Origin: Selaginella tamariscina
Taxonomy: Eukaryota > Streptophyta > Lycopodiopsida > Selaginellales > Selaginellaceae
NCBI GenBank assembly: GCA_003024785.1
Contig: PUQB01000456.1
Coordinates: 81,001 to 145,000 of the forward strand
DNA length: 64,000 nt
Direction of reading: 5' to 3'
The notes under the pieces were generated by a model. The model saw nothing but the letters and a program-made list of their open reading frames with translations. It was not told where the DNA came from and did no database searches. Of the stretch, positions 1 to 12,847 are shown piece by piece; within the stretch, counting starts at the first letter, position 1; each line of letters opens with the position of its first letter. A program made the position numbers and the translations under genes.

Positions 1-1536
1 CCCAATCGATTTCAGCTTGTGGCATTACAGGTTCATTAGGCTCTAGCAAATTCAACATTTCTACAAGACATCCGTTCGCAATTGGCTATAGACGACTTGG
101 CAAAGAATGTGTTCTCACACATTAGTCCTGACATCGCAAGCTCCTCTTCCTCCAGTTCCCATACAGACTACAAGTTGTTCGCCATACAAGACGAACTCAT
201 GTATCAGGAAGGTCTCTAGTACATTCATGTTGGTGTTTACAGGACTTGTGTGGTACATGATTGTCATGATACCTCGACTACAGGACATATTGGTGTGGCC
301 AAGACAGTTGAATTGGTGGCTTGCAACTATTGGTGGCCTGGGTTGCGAGGTTTTGTGAAAAAGTTTGTACGAAGTTATGACACTTGCAACAAGTCAAAAA
401 TGTCTCGTCACGCACCCTCTGGTCTTTTTCATCCTCTTCCTGTTCCCTCTGCTCCTTGGAGATCCATTTCTATGGATTTCCTCACAGATCTTCCTCCTCG
501 TGGATTTGATGTACTTCTTGTGGTGGTTAACCGTTTTACCAAACATGTTCATTTCCTATCATGTAATAAGACAGCTACATGCCAGCCAACTACTGAGTTG
601 GTGATCCGCGAAGTGTTCTGACATCATAGTCTTCCTGAGAGCATTGTTTCTGATCAAGGCCCACAATTCATATCTAGATTTTAGCGAGAGCTTCTCCGGA
701 GTTTACAAGTTAAAGCGGATCTTTCTTCAGGATATCATTTGCAAACTGATGGGCAGTCAGAACGCACAATTCAGACCTTGGAGCAGTATCTTCGTTGCTT
801 CATCAGTTACCAACAGAACAACTGGTTAGACCTTCTTCCTATGGCGAAGTTTGCTTATAACAACTCTGTTCACACATTTACAGGCCATACACCTTTCTTC
901 GCTCTTACAGACTACCATCCACATTTTGACTTTGCTCTTCATGCTTCTCCTTTTTCCACTCCTATAGTACAAGATCGTCTCCAGCATCTTCATCAAGTAT
1001 AAGATGATATCCAAATTCATCTTCAGCAGACACAGGAACGGTACAAGCGTCATGTTGATGCTCATCGTCAACTGGCACCTGCATACAAGATTGGTGATCT
1101 CGTGTGTCTTCTTCATCGGCATATTCGCACCAACATGCCTTCTTCTAAGTTAAATTTTCAACAATTGGACCTTTATAAGATTGCGGCTAAGGTCAATCTT
1201 GTAGCTTTCCGACTATAACTATCATTTATTGTGAAACTTCATCTTGTGTTTTACACCTCTTTGTTAGAACCTTATCATCCTTCTTCTCTTCCTGGTTGTG
1301 CTTCTTCTCCTTCCCCTCTTGTGGTCATTAACGATGAACCTGAGTACGAAATTGCAACCATCCTTGATTCTCGTCTTCATCGCTGCCAACTTCAATACTT
1401 AGTGAATTGGAAAGGTTATTTGCTTATCGATCGCACTTGAGAACCTACATTTAATTTACTCAATGCTTTTTCCAAGGAAGTTATCCTACTAAATCAGGTC
1501 CCAAGACTCGTGGAGCTCGTCTTATGGAGGAGGTGC
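1..1536 (+). pseudogene. Ty3/gypsy chromovirus pol remnant (integrase + chromodomain)
   Basis: Decayed 3' part of a Ty3/gypsy polyprotein, entering from the left edge. About 250-420 encodes the integrase zinc-binding region (HDTSTTGH, then CDTC; H2C2 type). About 460-570 encodes the start of the integrase core (MDFLTDLPPRGFD). The second catalytic Asp lies in an SDQGPQF stretch near 650. The third acidic residue lies in QSERTIQTLEQYLR at 757-798. From about 1330 a chromodomain follows (EYEIATILDSR, then YLVNWKGY), which places the element among chromoviruses; this domain is thought to target insertion to modified chromatin. In-frame stops and frame changes near 620, 685, 1000 and 1438 show it is inactive. 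Reverse transcriptase would lie left of the window. The pol end runs straight into an LTR at 1537. Confidence 0.88.
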
Positions 1537-1920
1537 TGTCACGACTCAATACAAGATACAAGATGCGGGATACATGATATGTCTATAGGATATGCCCATG
1601 ATATAGTTACAGGATAAGGGACACTATTTTAGCTCATGGCTAGATTAGCTCTTGAGTATATTTTTATATTTTTAACTCATGCCTAGATTAGCTCTTGGAG
1701 TATATTTTTAGCTCATGCCTAGATTAGCTCTTGGAGTTATGAGCATAAAAGCTCCGACATAATTGTCATACAATCAGTTATTATTAACATCAGTCATTCT
1801 ACGATCGTTCTTATCTTGTTTTTGTCTTGCTCCTTGCCTCTTGTTTTTGGTCTTGTTCATAGTTCTTGTGATGCTTTTGAGTCAAGCCTCCTTGCTCTTG
1901 AATCGTGGCTTGATAACTAG
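1537..1920 (+). repeat. 3' LTR of the chromovirus (right end uncertain)
   Basis: It begins with TGTCACGAC directly after a purine-rich stretch (tggaggaggtgc, 1525-1536) that can serve as polypurine tract. About 1630-1737 holds three roughly 40-bp subrepeats around 'ctcatgcctagattagctc', as is common in U3 enhancers. A TATA-like 'gcataaaagctcc' lies near 1743. I could not find a second LTR or a clear CA end, so the right boundary is a guess. Confidence 0.55.
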
Positions 1921-2039
1921 GGACCAAGGAATTCCATCCCAGGGTGAGGGAATCCGCCTAGGTGCACAAGACCGTATTGACCATGCGAGAGAATTCTGCA
2001 AGGTTGTACAACACATATGCGATAACCAAGAGATAAGGG

Positions 2040-2640
2040 GATATTATCTCAGGGCAAGGAGAATCCCCCATGCAATCTAGGTCATCAACAATCATGCAAA
2101 AAGATTATAAAAGGTTGCATGGTCCTACCAAGACAACCATTGGACGAGAGGATACGGTCTAGGTAGGGACCACCTTGCCACCAACAAATAAGCCAGCCTT
2201 GTGAAGGGAGTTTTGAGGGACAAATGGGAGGAGCCCATCAAGTCACTAGCCTCAATAGGAAGGGTGGGTGTGCGAAGGAAGGACAAGGTGCCTCGTGGCA
2301 CCAAGACATTGACTCCAACACGTTTTAAAGCTAAGGAGTCAGCTCTAGGAGTTTCTCGAGAGCACCGAAAAGCTGGAGCAAAGGATCCAATAGCCTTTCT
2401 AGTCCTTGCACTAATAAGATGTAGGAAAACACAATGGCAGTGCCCTTACCTACATTCCAAGGAGCAAAGGGCGAAGATACCGACCAACACGTACACAAGT
2501 TCAAACATGTGTGCAAGCTGAGAAGCGTGACCAATAACCATAGAAAACTAAGTGCATTGTGTGCACCTAAACAAGAAGGTGCATGCATGGTGGATGCGGT
2601 TCTAGGAGGCCAACAAAGGAGCTAGGTGGGACATTGCTTG
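2040..2640 (+). pseudogene. Retroelement leader and start of a gag gene (truncated)
   Basis: From 2434 a reading frame opens with MAVPLPTFQGAKGEDTDQHV, the usual form of a Ty3/gypsy gag N-terminus (a 'F-x-G-x-x-GED' motif before a helical capsid-like region). It ends after 63 codons, so the gag is truncated. The roughly 400 bp upstream resemble 46240-46420 in order and wording (gcaaggagaatc..., ...gcatcaagacgttgac...), so both come from one repeat family. The open frame at 2201-2521 overlaps this and has no recognisable product. Confidence 0.5.
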
Positions 2641-3499
2641 AAGAGTGTTCTTGAACACCTTCTGCAAGAAGAAGAGTGAGCAAGAGGTAATCCATAATTA
2701 ATTAGCCTGAAGTAGAAAGTAAGGGATCGTTAATGACTACATGATCTGCATGTTGGAATATATCACTCGACTAAGAGACCCATCAGTCAATCTAACCAAA
2801 AGATGCGATATCGGAAGGGATTGTGACCAAAAATTTGCAATAGATCAGGTTGGACAATGGAAAAAACAAAACAAGTCGGAAGTGAAGGTTTGTTAGTGGT
2901 TATGGGAAGATCTCTTTTTAACCATGTGAAAAAACATTTTTTCCCTTCATACTTACTTTATCAATAATTGCATACCATGTCTCCTTCTGCTCACCATAAA
3001 TTTGAACAACATTTCCTAGTAATTGTTAATATGGGGACTTATTCTTCTTCAAGATGCCAAGAAATTGTTTTAAAAAAATCACTACAATAATTTCCAAAGC
3101 AAATCTATGCCTTGGCCTCAAATTATCATGAATAAATAGAACAGCAAATGAAGCCCCTATACTTTCATCACCTTTTAAATTTGCATAAAAAAGGACCTAT
3201 GCACGTGCACCTATAGTTGCAAAAATAAAAGGAGCATTAATTTAAAATACATTTCATATCATATTAATACATTTATTTTTTTTACAATGTTGGTATCTTT
3301 ATCTCTCTCTCACACACATTTGATTATAATATTTGATTAAAAAAAAGTTTTAAATAATATTAATATAATAATAATTATAAATTTAGTGAATAATTTTTTT
3401 AATAAGATATATGAAATAATATGGATATTCCTAAGTTACCCCAAAATCCTAACTCTAAATGCAATAGCCACCATGAATTTTAACTCCTTCTATAGCATA
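2641..3499. other. No gene seen; AT-rich
   Basis: AT-rich intergenic DNA with short homopolymers. No coding similarity, LTR terminus or RNA gene was recognised. Confidence 0.6.
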
Positions 3500-3610
3500 T
3501 GGTGGTGCCTTCTTCCAAGGTATGGCAATGCCTTCTTCCAGGGTATGGCAATGCCTTCTTCCAGGGTATGGCAATGTCTTCTTCCAGGTTATGGCAACAC
3601 CTTCTTTTAT
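3500..3610. repeat. 23-bp tandem repeat, four full copies
   Basis: Units start at 3519, 3542, 3565 and 3588 (core ggtatggcaatgccttcttc), with a partial unit at 3500-3518. The first two full copies are identical, the third has one change, and the fourth differs at several positions. The 23-bp period is not a multiple of three, so the open frame across it (3386-3736) is not evidence of a protein. Confidence 0.9.
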
Positions 3611-5029
3611 ATTTTACACATTTCAAGCATTGTGTGTGTTATAAATACTATGAGTAACATGTATGTATGCTTATATAGATGGAATTCCTTTCATTTTGTT
3701 GTACATATACATATAAAATATGATTGCTTTATATGAATATACATGACATGTATCTTTTACACACACACATAGTGCAATTTTATAAGGGAATTAATGTACT
3801 TATTTGATTGTCTCTTCATGTTATGTATCATTTCAAATATATATATATTACCTTTTTTTATTTATGTAGTTGTGAAGGCCTTGAAATACTTAAATCATTT
3901 ATCTTTTGTGTATGTAATTTATTTATGCACAAGATATATATATATATATATAAGATTTCTATGTGCTGCTAAATTTAAAGAGATAACAAAAATTTATGGA
4001 TCTCAAATGATACATAATTGGCTAAGAACAATCTTTTGAGTTGTTGATGGGAGAGTGTCTTCTAAATTTAAAGTTCATGAACTTATTTTTATTAAGTCCT
4101 TTTCATGTGTGTGTGAGAGAGAGAAAGCAAAAGAGAGAGAAGAGAAGATTATGCATATTTGTCCCAAACATAAATCAAGCAAACAACAAGAGAGCACTCA
4201 TAATAATAAGAAAAGTAATGTTAGTGTGAGCAACAATAAGAAGAGTATGAACAAATTGAAACTACCTCCTTATATGTGTCATAGAATTATATCAAATATG
4301 TTGATATTGTTTAAAGTATTTATAATGTAATTATTATCAATAATCTTTAGTTAATTATTAATTCATTATATCATTAATTAATATATGTATTATCATTATT
4401 AAATAACTATATTTTTAACTATCATAAATGATTTAAGTAATTACTTATATCATTGTTTCTATCCTAATATTTTATGTCATTTATTAGCATAATAAATTAT
4501 ATGCAATTTTTATGCATTTATAACCAAGTTTATCAAAATAAACTATATTAACAAATTGGTATTTAAATTATGGATATAAATTTTTATTTAATTAATTTGA
4601 AGAACAATGGTTATACTTTGCTCCGTTCTAATCCCAATTAAGATTAATTTAGATTTCCATTAGAAATAAACTTGTGTAATTTATAAATTAAGTATAAATA
4701 TAATGTCCTATTACTTTTCATGTGCTTTGGAAAAAAATAAAATTGTAATGTCTTATCATTAGGTTTTATGTGCTTTGAAATAAAAGAAGTAATGAACTTG
4801 AAATCATAATAATTGCTAATGTAAAATTTATTTTTAACCCTAGTTTACACATTGAACTTGCTAGTATTACTTAAGGATATAAACAAAGGGGGGAAATTTT
4901 CAAAAAATACGTTCAATTTTTATGTCATTTTTTTAATGTATGACAACTAATCAATTAAATCCTTTTTAAAGACTTAAGTGCACTAAAAAGTGGAAAATAT
5001 ACACAAGAACATCCACTTTCATAATAAAG
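3611..5029. other. No gene seen; very AT-rich
   Basis: Low-complexity AT-rich DNA with a (TA)n tract near 3940-3952 and purine-rich gagaga runs near 4110-4145. Short open frames are chance products. The sequence becomes recognisable again at about 5030, where the retroelement copy begins. Confidence 0.6.
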
Positions 5030-8000
5030 TAGTGAGTATTTCAAACCAATGTGGAAACCAAAAATTCAACCCATCTCTAATGCCTCAATCGACAACCTTT
5101 ATATAGCTCGTATCTTAATTATCACTCTTATTATACTCATTCCCCAAAGAGCACATCATATTAAATGCTATTCAATAATTTCTAACTCTTTATCTCACTA
5201 AGTTTAAAATATCAAATTTAAAACTTAGTTTCCACGATAAGAGTCTTCTTGAACTCGTAATATTGCAAGCCTCCGTAATATTATATTTATTTTCAACTCT
5301 TAAACTGATTTTGTAAATATTTCTCAACACTTATACTGAAGTATAGCATTTCCACTAATTTGAGTAATTAATGTTTTTGATAAACATCTTTTTTTTTAAA
5401 CTAATCATTATTTCATAAACAGTTGCAATTTCGATATTGATACTTTCAAACTAATAATAATTGTCTTAATGTTCAAATCCCAAGTTTACTAACTAGTTGT
5501 TACATTAGCGGATATACCCTTACAATCGTATTAATTTATCGAAATGCTATATTTATAATATGGACATTGACTTAGTTGATAAGAAATCTTGAGATGGAAG
5601 TATAATGCTACTTCAGTATTCCGAAGAAATGTTTAAAGACTAAGAAGAATTATGAACTAGTGTTTGGTTCATCTAACTGATTTAGTAAGATATTATCTTC
5701 CACACTAATGTTATCATGACATTGAAGTGCCACACTAACTTCATATTTCAGTTATATATCATTTTAGCAGATCTCAGATATTTAGTTCATTACGTTAAAC
5801 TAAGATACACTATTTATTTTAAACACTTAGCAATCCACAAAGTACCTTAAGCAATGTATTGAGAAACGCCTCATTTTCTTAACTAACTTAAAAACATGTT
5901 TCAAGTTACAATACTAAGGTACTGCCTTACCAAAGTGTCAGACTCAAGTCCACTTAAATTAAATTCATGATTATGGCGATCATAACCAAATTTTAATATT
6001 GAGCACTCTAAACTCAATATTCAAAAGATATTATTCCATACTTTGCCAAGTCATTTATAACAAATCTTTGAAAGACCGTCACAAATACTTTCAAAGTGTA
6101 GTAGAATATAAATATCTCAATACATGAGGTGATAGAAAACTTCATATTCTCAAACCGAAGACCATAACCCTAAGAACATGAACCATAATAAGGGAGATCA
6201 TTTTTATAAGCTAATCTAACCACTGGATATCTCACTTTCAAGGATATTAAACCAAACTCAAGGAACACCATCAAACCTTGAGTCAAAAAAGTTTTACTTT
6301 TCCATATTTTAAAGGACTGACAATACATACTTTGTATGTTCTCTGAGTGCTCACATTTGTGACCATGATGCAAAGTCAAGAAATTGTCTTTTGAATAATC
6401 GTATTCGACTCTAAAATGAGATTGATATTGAAAACAAATACCAACTTCTAATGCCCACTGAATATAGACTATCTAAGGAGATACATGCACTTAAACCTCC
6501 CCAATGTATATCTAACCAGGTTCCGGCTCATTAACATCACCAAACATAACTTATTAAACTCAGTAAGTTTCCTTACTTAGTCAATAAGCAAAGTGGAGAA
6601 TCCCAATCATGCTTTTCTTAAGCAAGCAATCACCCTTATTTAAGAGCTTATCCCCACATTACAAACAATGTTACAAATTTGAAGTTTAAAGAGTTAATAA
6701 TGAAAATGCACAAGTGTGCACCGACCCCCCTCATTATGCAAGTCCTTCAATATTCAATAAACTAAAAAGTGTAAACATATGTTTTCAACATTTTCATTTC
6801 TGGTAGATCATGCCATCTACCTTGAACTATATCAATAAGAAAACAAAATCCTCAAGCTATTATCACAAGTCTCTCTCATGATTTCATATGAGACAACATC
6901 ATAATCAAGTTAGTCGAGCTAACTAACTTGAATATAAAGTGCACACTTACAACTAACTGAAGTTTCAAATTGTACATATTCAAATTAAGTGACTTGAACT
7001 TAGTAAACTATTTCACCTAATGTTACTTGTACCTAGCGTCATCAAAATTAAGTGAACATTAGACAATACTTTGATTACATTGGATCTTTAAACCAACTGC
7101 TTAACATATTCATCATATGTTAATATCCGACTTTTTATCGTTCCATAAGTTCATCACCATAGCCCACTTCTTGAGTTACACTCTTAAAGACATGCACTAT
7201 AGTGGGAACTTATTCTGCATTTTCTTTCAAAATGTAATGCTCATTCTTATATTTGAATATGCTCTATTTTTCGAAGTCAAAGACGCACATTTAAATATAA
7301 GTCTTTCCCACTTGAACACTACTGCCAAAACCGATATCGAATTTGACATAAGTCAAAACTCAATGGATGTTGTCACGTTCTTAATCATGTGTTATCCAAC
7401 TTTATACACCTTAAAGAAAAAGAAAAAATTTCAATAATGTGTAGACTTAGGATATCACAAGACCCACCTCACAAGACTTAGTTTGTAAGCCAGAACAAAT
7501 TAACATGCCATGTCTTGTGGAAATATATGATAAAATAACTTGGACAACCATAAGGTAAAATAACCTGGCATACAACTTGAAAGTTAACTTTCAAGTGCTA
7601 CTTTTAACATTCGAGTCCATAACCCCACCCACTTATGAAGTAGGTGTACTCTGAAGAGTTATAATCTTAGGACCAACTCTCCGCGCAAAATTCAAACATC
7701 AGCCAAAAGTGATAAAGTATTTCAAAAATTTAGAACTAACTAGACCTTAAACATACTACAACTTTAGGTAGTTCTACTGTCCACAGAGAATAGGCCCTGA
7801 TATCAATTGTCAGAGTTTTAATTTGAAGGACCAACACGTGGCTGCCAAGTGGCCTTCCGGCGTCATCACCATGTGTGAGCAACGCTAAATTTTTCAAGAT
7901 GACCCCAAGAGTTTAACTTAGATGCCCAATTAAGCATAAGACTTAAAGTCCTATCCTAGAATGACCATCCTCTAAACCCCGAGTAGACTTTAGGAGTTCT

Positions 8001-9455
8001 GTCACAATAAACCTAGACATGCTCATGCTATAACCCCATAAAGAGATGTGTCTCAACATACCCTCATGACAAAGCTAAGGCATTGTCACTTTCCCCTTGA
8101 GAATCACCCTCATTTTGGGAATACAACCCCTTTAGGGCTATATAGGTACCCTGAACCGCGATTAACCCCTAAGGGTTTTGAGTGGCCAAGTCATACCCTA
8201 GACCTAGGGCTAGTATTTAGTGAGGACACGAGTGTTTTGCTAAGCAAACTCCCTAAGGCTAGGTTTGAATAATCCTAAGTACATGACCTTGCAAGTGTCT
8301 CATGACATGACTTCTGCTAATGGGCTTAAGTTGTTCAACCTTAGATCCTAAGGAGAACACCCCCTAACCAGGTGTGCCAAAGCACACCTAGTTACAAGAC
8401 CTAACCTCCCTTGAGTGGATGCTAAGGTTTAGCACCCTAGTGTCCAGCCCTTGGCAACAAACCCATGACACGACCCCAAAGGGCGTGCCTAAAGCGTTGT
8501 ATCGTGTGACGTCTAGCCCAGTGTCACATCTCCATGTGAACTACCTTCCACGATGTGGGTTATCATGTCATAGCCCTTAGATTTAAGAGTTGCACCAAGT
8601 GCCACAAGCGTGGCTCCTAAATGCCAACTCTAGAATCCCTTAGTGAACCCTCAGGAATTGGGTAACGTGAACCGGTCAAACAAGATCCCACACCCATAAT
8701 TGAACAAGGACACAAATGTGCCTTGCTTGGCCATGAGTGCCTACACCTAGCTTGATATGGAGGAGGAGGCTGAAGACAAGCCTCAACCTCTACCTCTTGT
8801 AACGTGCAGTCTGACAATATCTCCATGCACATATTTGCCAATGTTAAGGGTAAGCTACCCCAAGGTGATACTTACCTTTATCTAGAAGTTAGGGTGGCAC
8901 AACAAAGGGTTGTACCTTAATGACATAAGCTAAAGCTTGCACTGGTAAAAGAGCAACGAACTCAGTCATGAACCCAGGAGCTCTCCCACTACATACTCTA
9001 CCTTATTTATGTGACAAAGCCCCCCCCTGTTTCCTATATGTGTAATTGGGCTGGCACGAAATTCCAGTCCTTAGTTATGAGACGAGTTTAACTAACCTAA
9101 ACTCCCACCCCTAAACCCTACCCAAGGGGGTGGGGATTTAAGGGCGTGTGTTAGGGCAGCCCTAGGGTTAGGTCAACCCTAGGGGTGTTCCTAACCCTAC
9201 TTGACACGCCGAACTCATCTTCATTAATTAATCATCTTAACTAGAACATTAAAATCAAGGGTGGATTTTCTAAAAGTTAAAGTTTAGCTTTGCCTAAAGT
9301 TTCTTATAAATATCTAATGACACCTGGCCGGAACATCACAATACCCAAGTGCACTAAGTGGACATGTTTCCTATTACATATGGGTCCATCAACATAGTAC
9401 AATAAGTAATAACAGTTATGTCCAAAGTAAAAAAGAGTCATAGTAAAACTATGTA
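5030..9455 (-). mobile_element. Truncated copy of a non-coding (LARD-type) LTR retrotransposon
   Basis: Read on the minus strand this is a 5' LTR (9455 to 7808), a primer-binding region (7806 to about 7790) and about 2.8 kb of internal DNA ending near 5030. The internal part matches 30336 to about 33290 of the complete element at 28704-35867 over its whole length. For example, 7117-7437 on the plus strand corresponds to 31063-30746 on the minus strand. Neither copy has gag or pol, so the internal sequence is kept between copies without coding. The 3' end and 3' LTR are missing. The copy abuts a Ty3/gypsy reverse-transcriptase fragment at 9456. Confidence 0.82.
7808..9455 (-). repeat. 5' LTR of the truncated LARD-type copy
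   Basis: Matches the reverse complement of the LTRs at 28704-30335 and 34201-35867. It begins at plus-strand TGTCAGAGTTTTAAT (LTR 3' end) and finishes near ctatgta at 9455 (LTR 5' end, slightly decayed). The family's poly-C/poly-G tract is present at 9020-9027 (8 C). Confidence 0.85.
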
Positions 9456-11941
9456 TCATTCATCATTGTGCAAAAAGTTGTTGAAGCATTGCACAATTCA
9501 AATGGCAAGACTAGAAACTTGAATGATTCATAACATGTTCAAAAAGTGGTCTTCTCAATGTCATTATGTACTAACCAAATCTGATGATACCTAAATCTCA
9601 AATTTATTCTTGAAAAATACTTTATTTTCAATAATTTATCAAACAAGTCATCCACTTGCGAAAGAGGATACTCATTTTTTATAGTTATTACATTCAACAC
9701 TTGATAATTCACACACATCCATAGCGTATCATCTTTTTTCATTATAAACATAATTGATGCACCATACGGTGATTGGCTAGGCCAATATGTTCTAACTAAC
9801 CAACTTTGTTAAATGTCTCTTCAATTTCATCAACTCTTAAGGATTTAACAAATAAGGGGATCTTGCTAAAGGAGATGAACCTGGAGAATCTTTTTTTTAT
9901 GATCCACACCTCGATGATAGCTCAAGTGGTAAGTCTTCTGACAACACGTCTTTAAATATGTTTAAGACTTCCAAAATAGGATTAGGAATAGGTTCTTAAC
10001 CCACTTCTATCTTAACTTCATTGGTATCTAAAACCATCATAAGAAAATACATGTTATTTACATTTAACCACTTTATGCAACTTTGTCAAGGTAAGGAACA
10101 TAAGATTCCAATCAGTGTCTTCATCTTGATTGTCGTTTTCTTGCAACCCTTCTTTGTTTCGAGTATAATCCGATTATCATTTGATTCCCTCATCTCGACC
10201 ACATGCTTGTTAAACCAATCCATGCCCCACAAAGTCAAACCCTGTTATATTCAAGACAACTAAGTTTTTTTACCTTCCAATAATTTGGATAGGAAATGCC
10301 CTCACTATATTGTTAATATTTTAAGAGCCTTTACCAAATTTGATTTTTATTTTATTACATTTAAATTCAATCAACGAGCTAAATTAGTTGATATAAAGTT
10401 GTATGTTACTTTTGTGTCGATCATTATTCAAACTCGGTCCCCTCGTAATTTTCCTATCATATATAACAAATGGTTAGTCTTGTCTTGAATAGAAAACAAG
10501 TCAGGTTGTGTTTGATACAACAATACCTTTTTTGATTCTTTTTTTGAATCTTCAAGTGTTTTAGGTTCAACAACTTTCTCTTCTACCATCGCCTTCAACT
10601 ATCCCAACATTCTTTAGTAAAATGACCAAACTTATTGTAATTATAGCATTTTTGAGCTCTGCTTGCAATTGTAGGGAGCAAACTTTGAGGTCAAGTCCTT
10701 AGCTTGCTGAGGTGGTGGTAAGGCTAACGGTTTTTGAGATCCGTTGGGCTTGTTAACATGTCCAAAAATTTTGAACTGCCACAAAGGATTTGCACTTCAA
10801 ACTAATGGTGACCGAGTGAATCGTTTATCAAACCTCCTTCACTTGAGATGTTGGAGGATAACTCCATGGTTTAGGTTTTGGTTTATGCCTTTATTGTACA
10901 AGTTTTTTAACTACATGCTATTATCATTCAAGTTAGCCATTAAGCAACTTCGAGCTTCATTATCACTCATGTTTGGGACCAATCGCCATACACTTTCAAA
11001 TAGATAAACACAGTCCATTGGGCTTCCGAAGTCCTTGTTTATAAATTAAAAATCAACACACAATCACAATCCAAGATCATCCGACATATATTGCTTTTTG
11101 ATCTTCTTTTTCATGAGTCTCAACTATTTGGTATCCTTGCTCACCTTTAACAATTCTCCCACCAAGTTTTTGCTTCTCTTTGAGAAAACTGCTTGACACA
11201 TGTAACATTTTTTGTCTTTTTCACAAAAGTGGCCTCAAATACTTTCTATATCATACACATCAATACCAGAACTTTTTAATCTTTTGAACACACAAATTCA
11301 AGGCTTGACCAGTTTGAACTTATTGGGACACCACCATCTTCGTCTATTGAAGAATCTGATTTAAAGGAATCTAACTCTGAATCATGCTTTTTCCTTTTTT
11401 TGTGTATCTGGATGCGGAACAAACGGTACTGCAAATTTGAACGGCAACATTATTGATTCGATCGTTCAACCATAAACATCCCTCATCATTATTTCTCACC
11501 AACCAAATTGTGGTCTAACCCTTGAGGGTCAACCTAGGTTAGCTTCATCCATTCTCATTTTGAGTCTTTGTGACAACCCTTTTACCTTAGGCTCGGTTGC
11601 TTTCTCTTGCTCATCGTATTGAACCTTAGCTTCAAACACTTAGAAATATGTTTGGAATATCCCAATACAAGTTGGAAATACCCTGCACAGGTTGTACCCA
11701 CACCATTAGCTTAAATTAGCATAAGACTTTTGGACATACATAAAATCTCTCGCCAACTTGCTGAGAAGTGTTCTCCAAAGATTAATACTCAACATGATTA
11801 AACTCTCTATACAGAATACATACATGTCAACCAAAAGTGATAGAGTAATTCAAGAATTTAGAGTTTATCTAAACACTAAAACACCTTATGACTTTAGGCA
11901 GTCTTATTAACTATAGAGAACTTTCTCTAATACCAATTATT
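9456..11941 (-). pseudogene. Ty3/gypsy gag-pol remnant (zinc knuckle, protease, reverse transcriptase)
   Basis: On the minus strand the order is gag to RT. 10648-10601 reads as a retroviral zinc knuckle, CYNYNKFGHFTKEC, with the second Cys of CCHC replaced by Tyr. About 10490-10020 is the protease/linker region (NFIS, then GMDWFNKH, then NIFKDVL). 9751-9539 is the first part of reverse transcriptase (FIMKKDDTLWMCVNYQVLN, then NEYPLSQVDDLFD). The leader at 11940-11810 contains a primer-binding-like TGGTATTAGAG and aligns with the leader of the LARD-type element at 30336-30465. Stops and frameshifts abound. Pol is cut off at 9455 by the LARD-type LTR, so RT palm, RNase H and integrase are absent here. 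Confidence 0.8.
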
Positions 11942-12030
11942 AAGTTTTTACTTGGTGCCATGAAGATGGCTTTGCCAAATGCCAACCCTGGAATTCCTCT
12001 CTAGAAACCCCAAATGATGGCACACAATAC
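11942..12030 (-). repeat. LTR fragment, 3' end of the gypsy 5' LTR
   Basis: Adjoins the primer-binding region at 11922-11937 and resembles the LTR starts at 14679 and 24481 (tacttggtgccatgaag; 'gccaaccctggaa'). Only about 90 bp remain before an opposite-strand LTR piece begins. Confidence 0.6.
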
Positions 12031-12709
12031 ATCTCTTGAGGTTAACGTCAAGGGGTTGGATACTCTAGTAGGCAGGCATACTTGTGCTCACATCAAGGTG
12101 CTAAACTTTGAGCATCGACTCAAGGAGGTTAGGTTTTTAATTAGGTGTGCTAATGGCACACTTGGCTAGGGGGGGTTTCTCCTTGGGATTAAGCTCATTG
12201 GTAGGCCCTTTTGTAAGGCACTTGTGGGGTTGTGTTTAGGGTTATCCAAAACTTACCCTTGGTGAGTTTGCTTAGTAAAACACTCATGTTTGCCTATGGT
12301 GCACACTTGTGTCCTTAAGGTATGACTTATTACTAAAACCTTAGGGGTTATTCGTGGTATAAGCACCCTTGTCACCTTAAAGAGGTTACTCCTGAGGATG
12401 ATTCTCAAGGAGTAAGTCACGATGTCTCGGCTCAGTTGTGGGGTATGTGCAAGGCATGATGGGAGTCCTTGCTGGTGAAAAATGTGACTTTTCCTTGAGT
12501 GTAACGCCCGCTTTAGCGAAAACTAGGTATGCTTGAAGGATAGTCATTCTAGGGGGACTTAGGGCTAGGACCCTATGTCTTGTGCCTAATTTAGCATATG
12601 AGTCATGCTCTAGGGGTTGTCTTAGAAGACTTGGCATTGTTTCACACATAGAATTGCGCTGGAAGGCTATGTTTGCCAAGTGTTAACCCTCTGGGTTAAA
12701 ATTATGACA
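12031..12709 (+). repeat. LTR fragment, 3' half, LARD/gypsy family
   Basis: Plus-strand match to about 29650-30335, including 'caaggggttggatac', 'ggcacacttggctaggg' and the family end ttaaaattatgaca at 12709. It lies head to head with the minus-strand LTR piece at 11942-12030, so a rearrangement joined two LTRs. Confidence 0.75.
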
Positions 12710-12847
12710 CTAATGGATTCCTAAACCTATAAGTATTATGCATTTATACAGAAATGTAACTTTGCTTATGTAAACCTTAAATTTTGATTTTGCGAGAAAG
12801 TGTTATAAGTTGTTTTAAATTTGTTTATAACTTGTAAAATAGCATAG

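Noticed and set aside
3386-3736. 116-codon protein with repeated residues
   Set aside because: Generated by a 23-bp tandem repeat in AT-rich DNA; no start context, no recognisable domain.
7117-7437. 106-codon open frame in the truncated LARD copy
   Set aside because: The equivalent frame at 31063-30746 is antisense to the retroelement and diverges without codon bias; the similarity is DNA homology.
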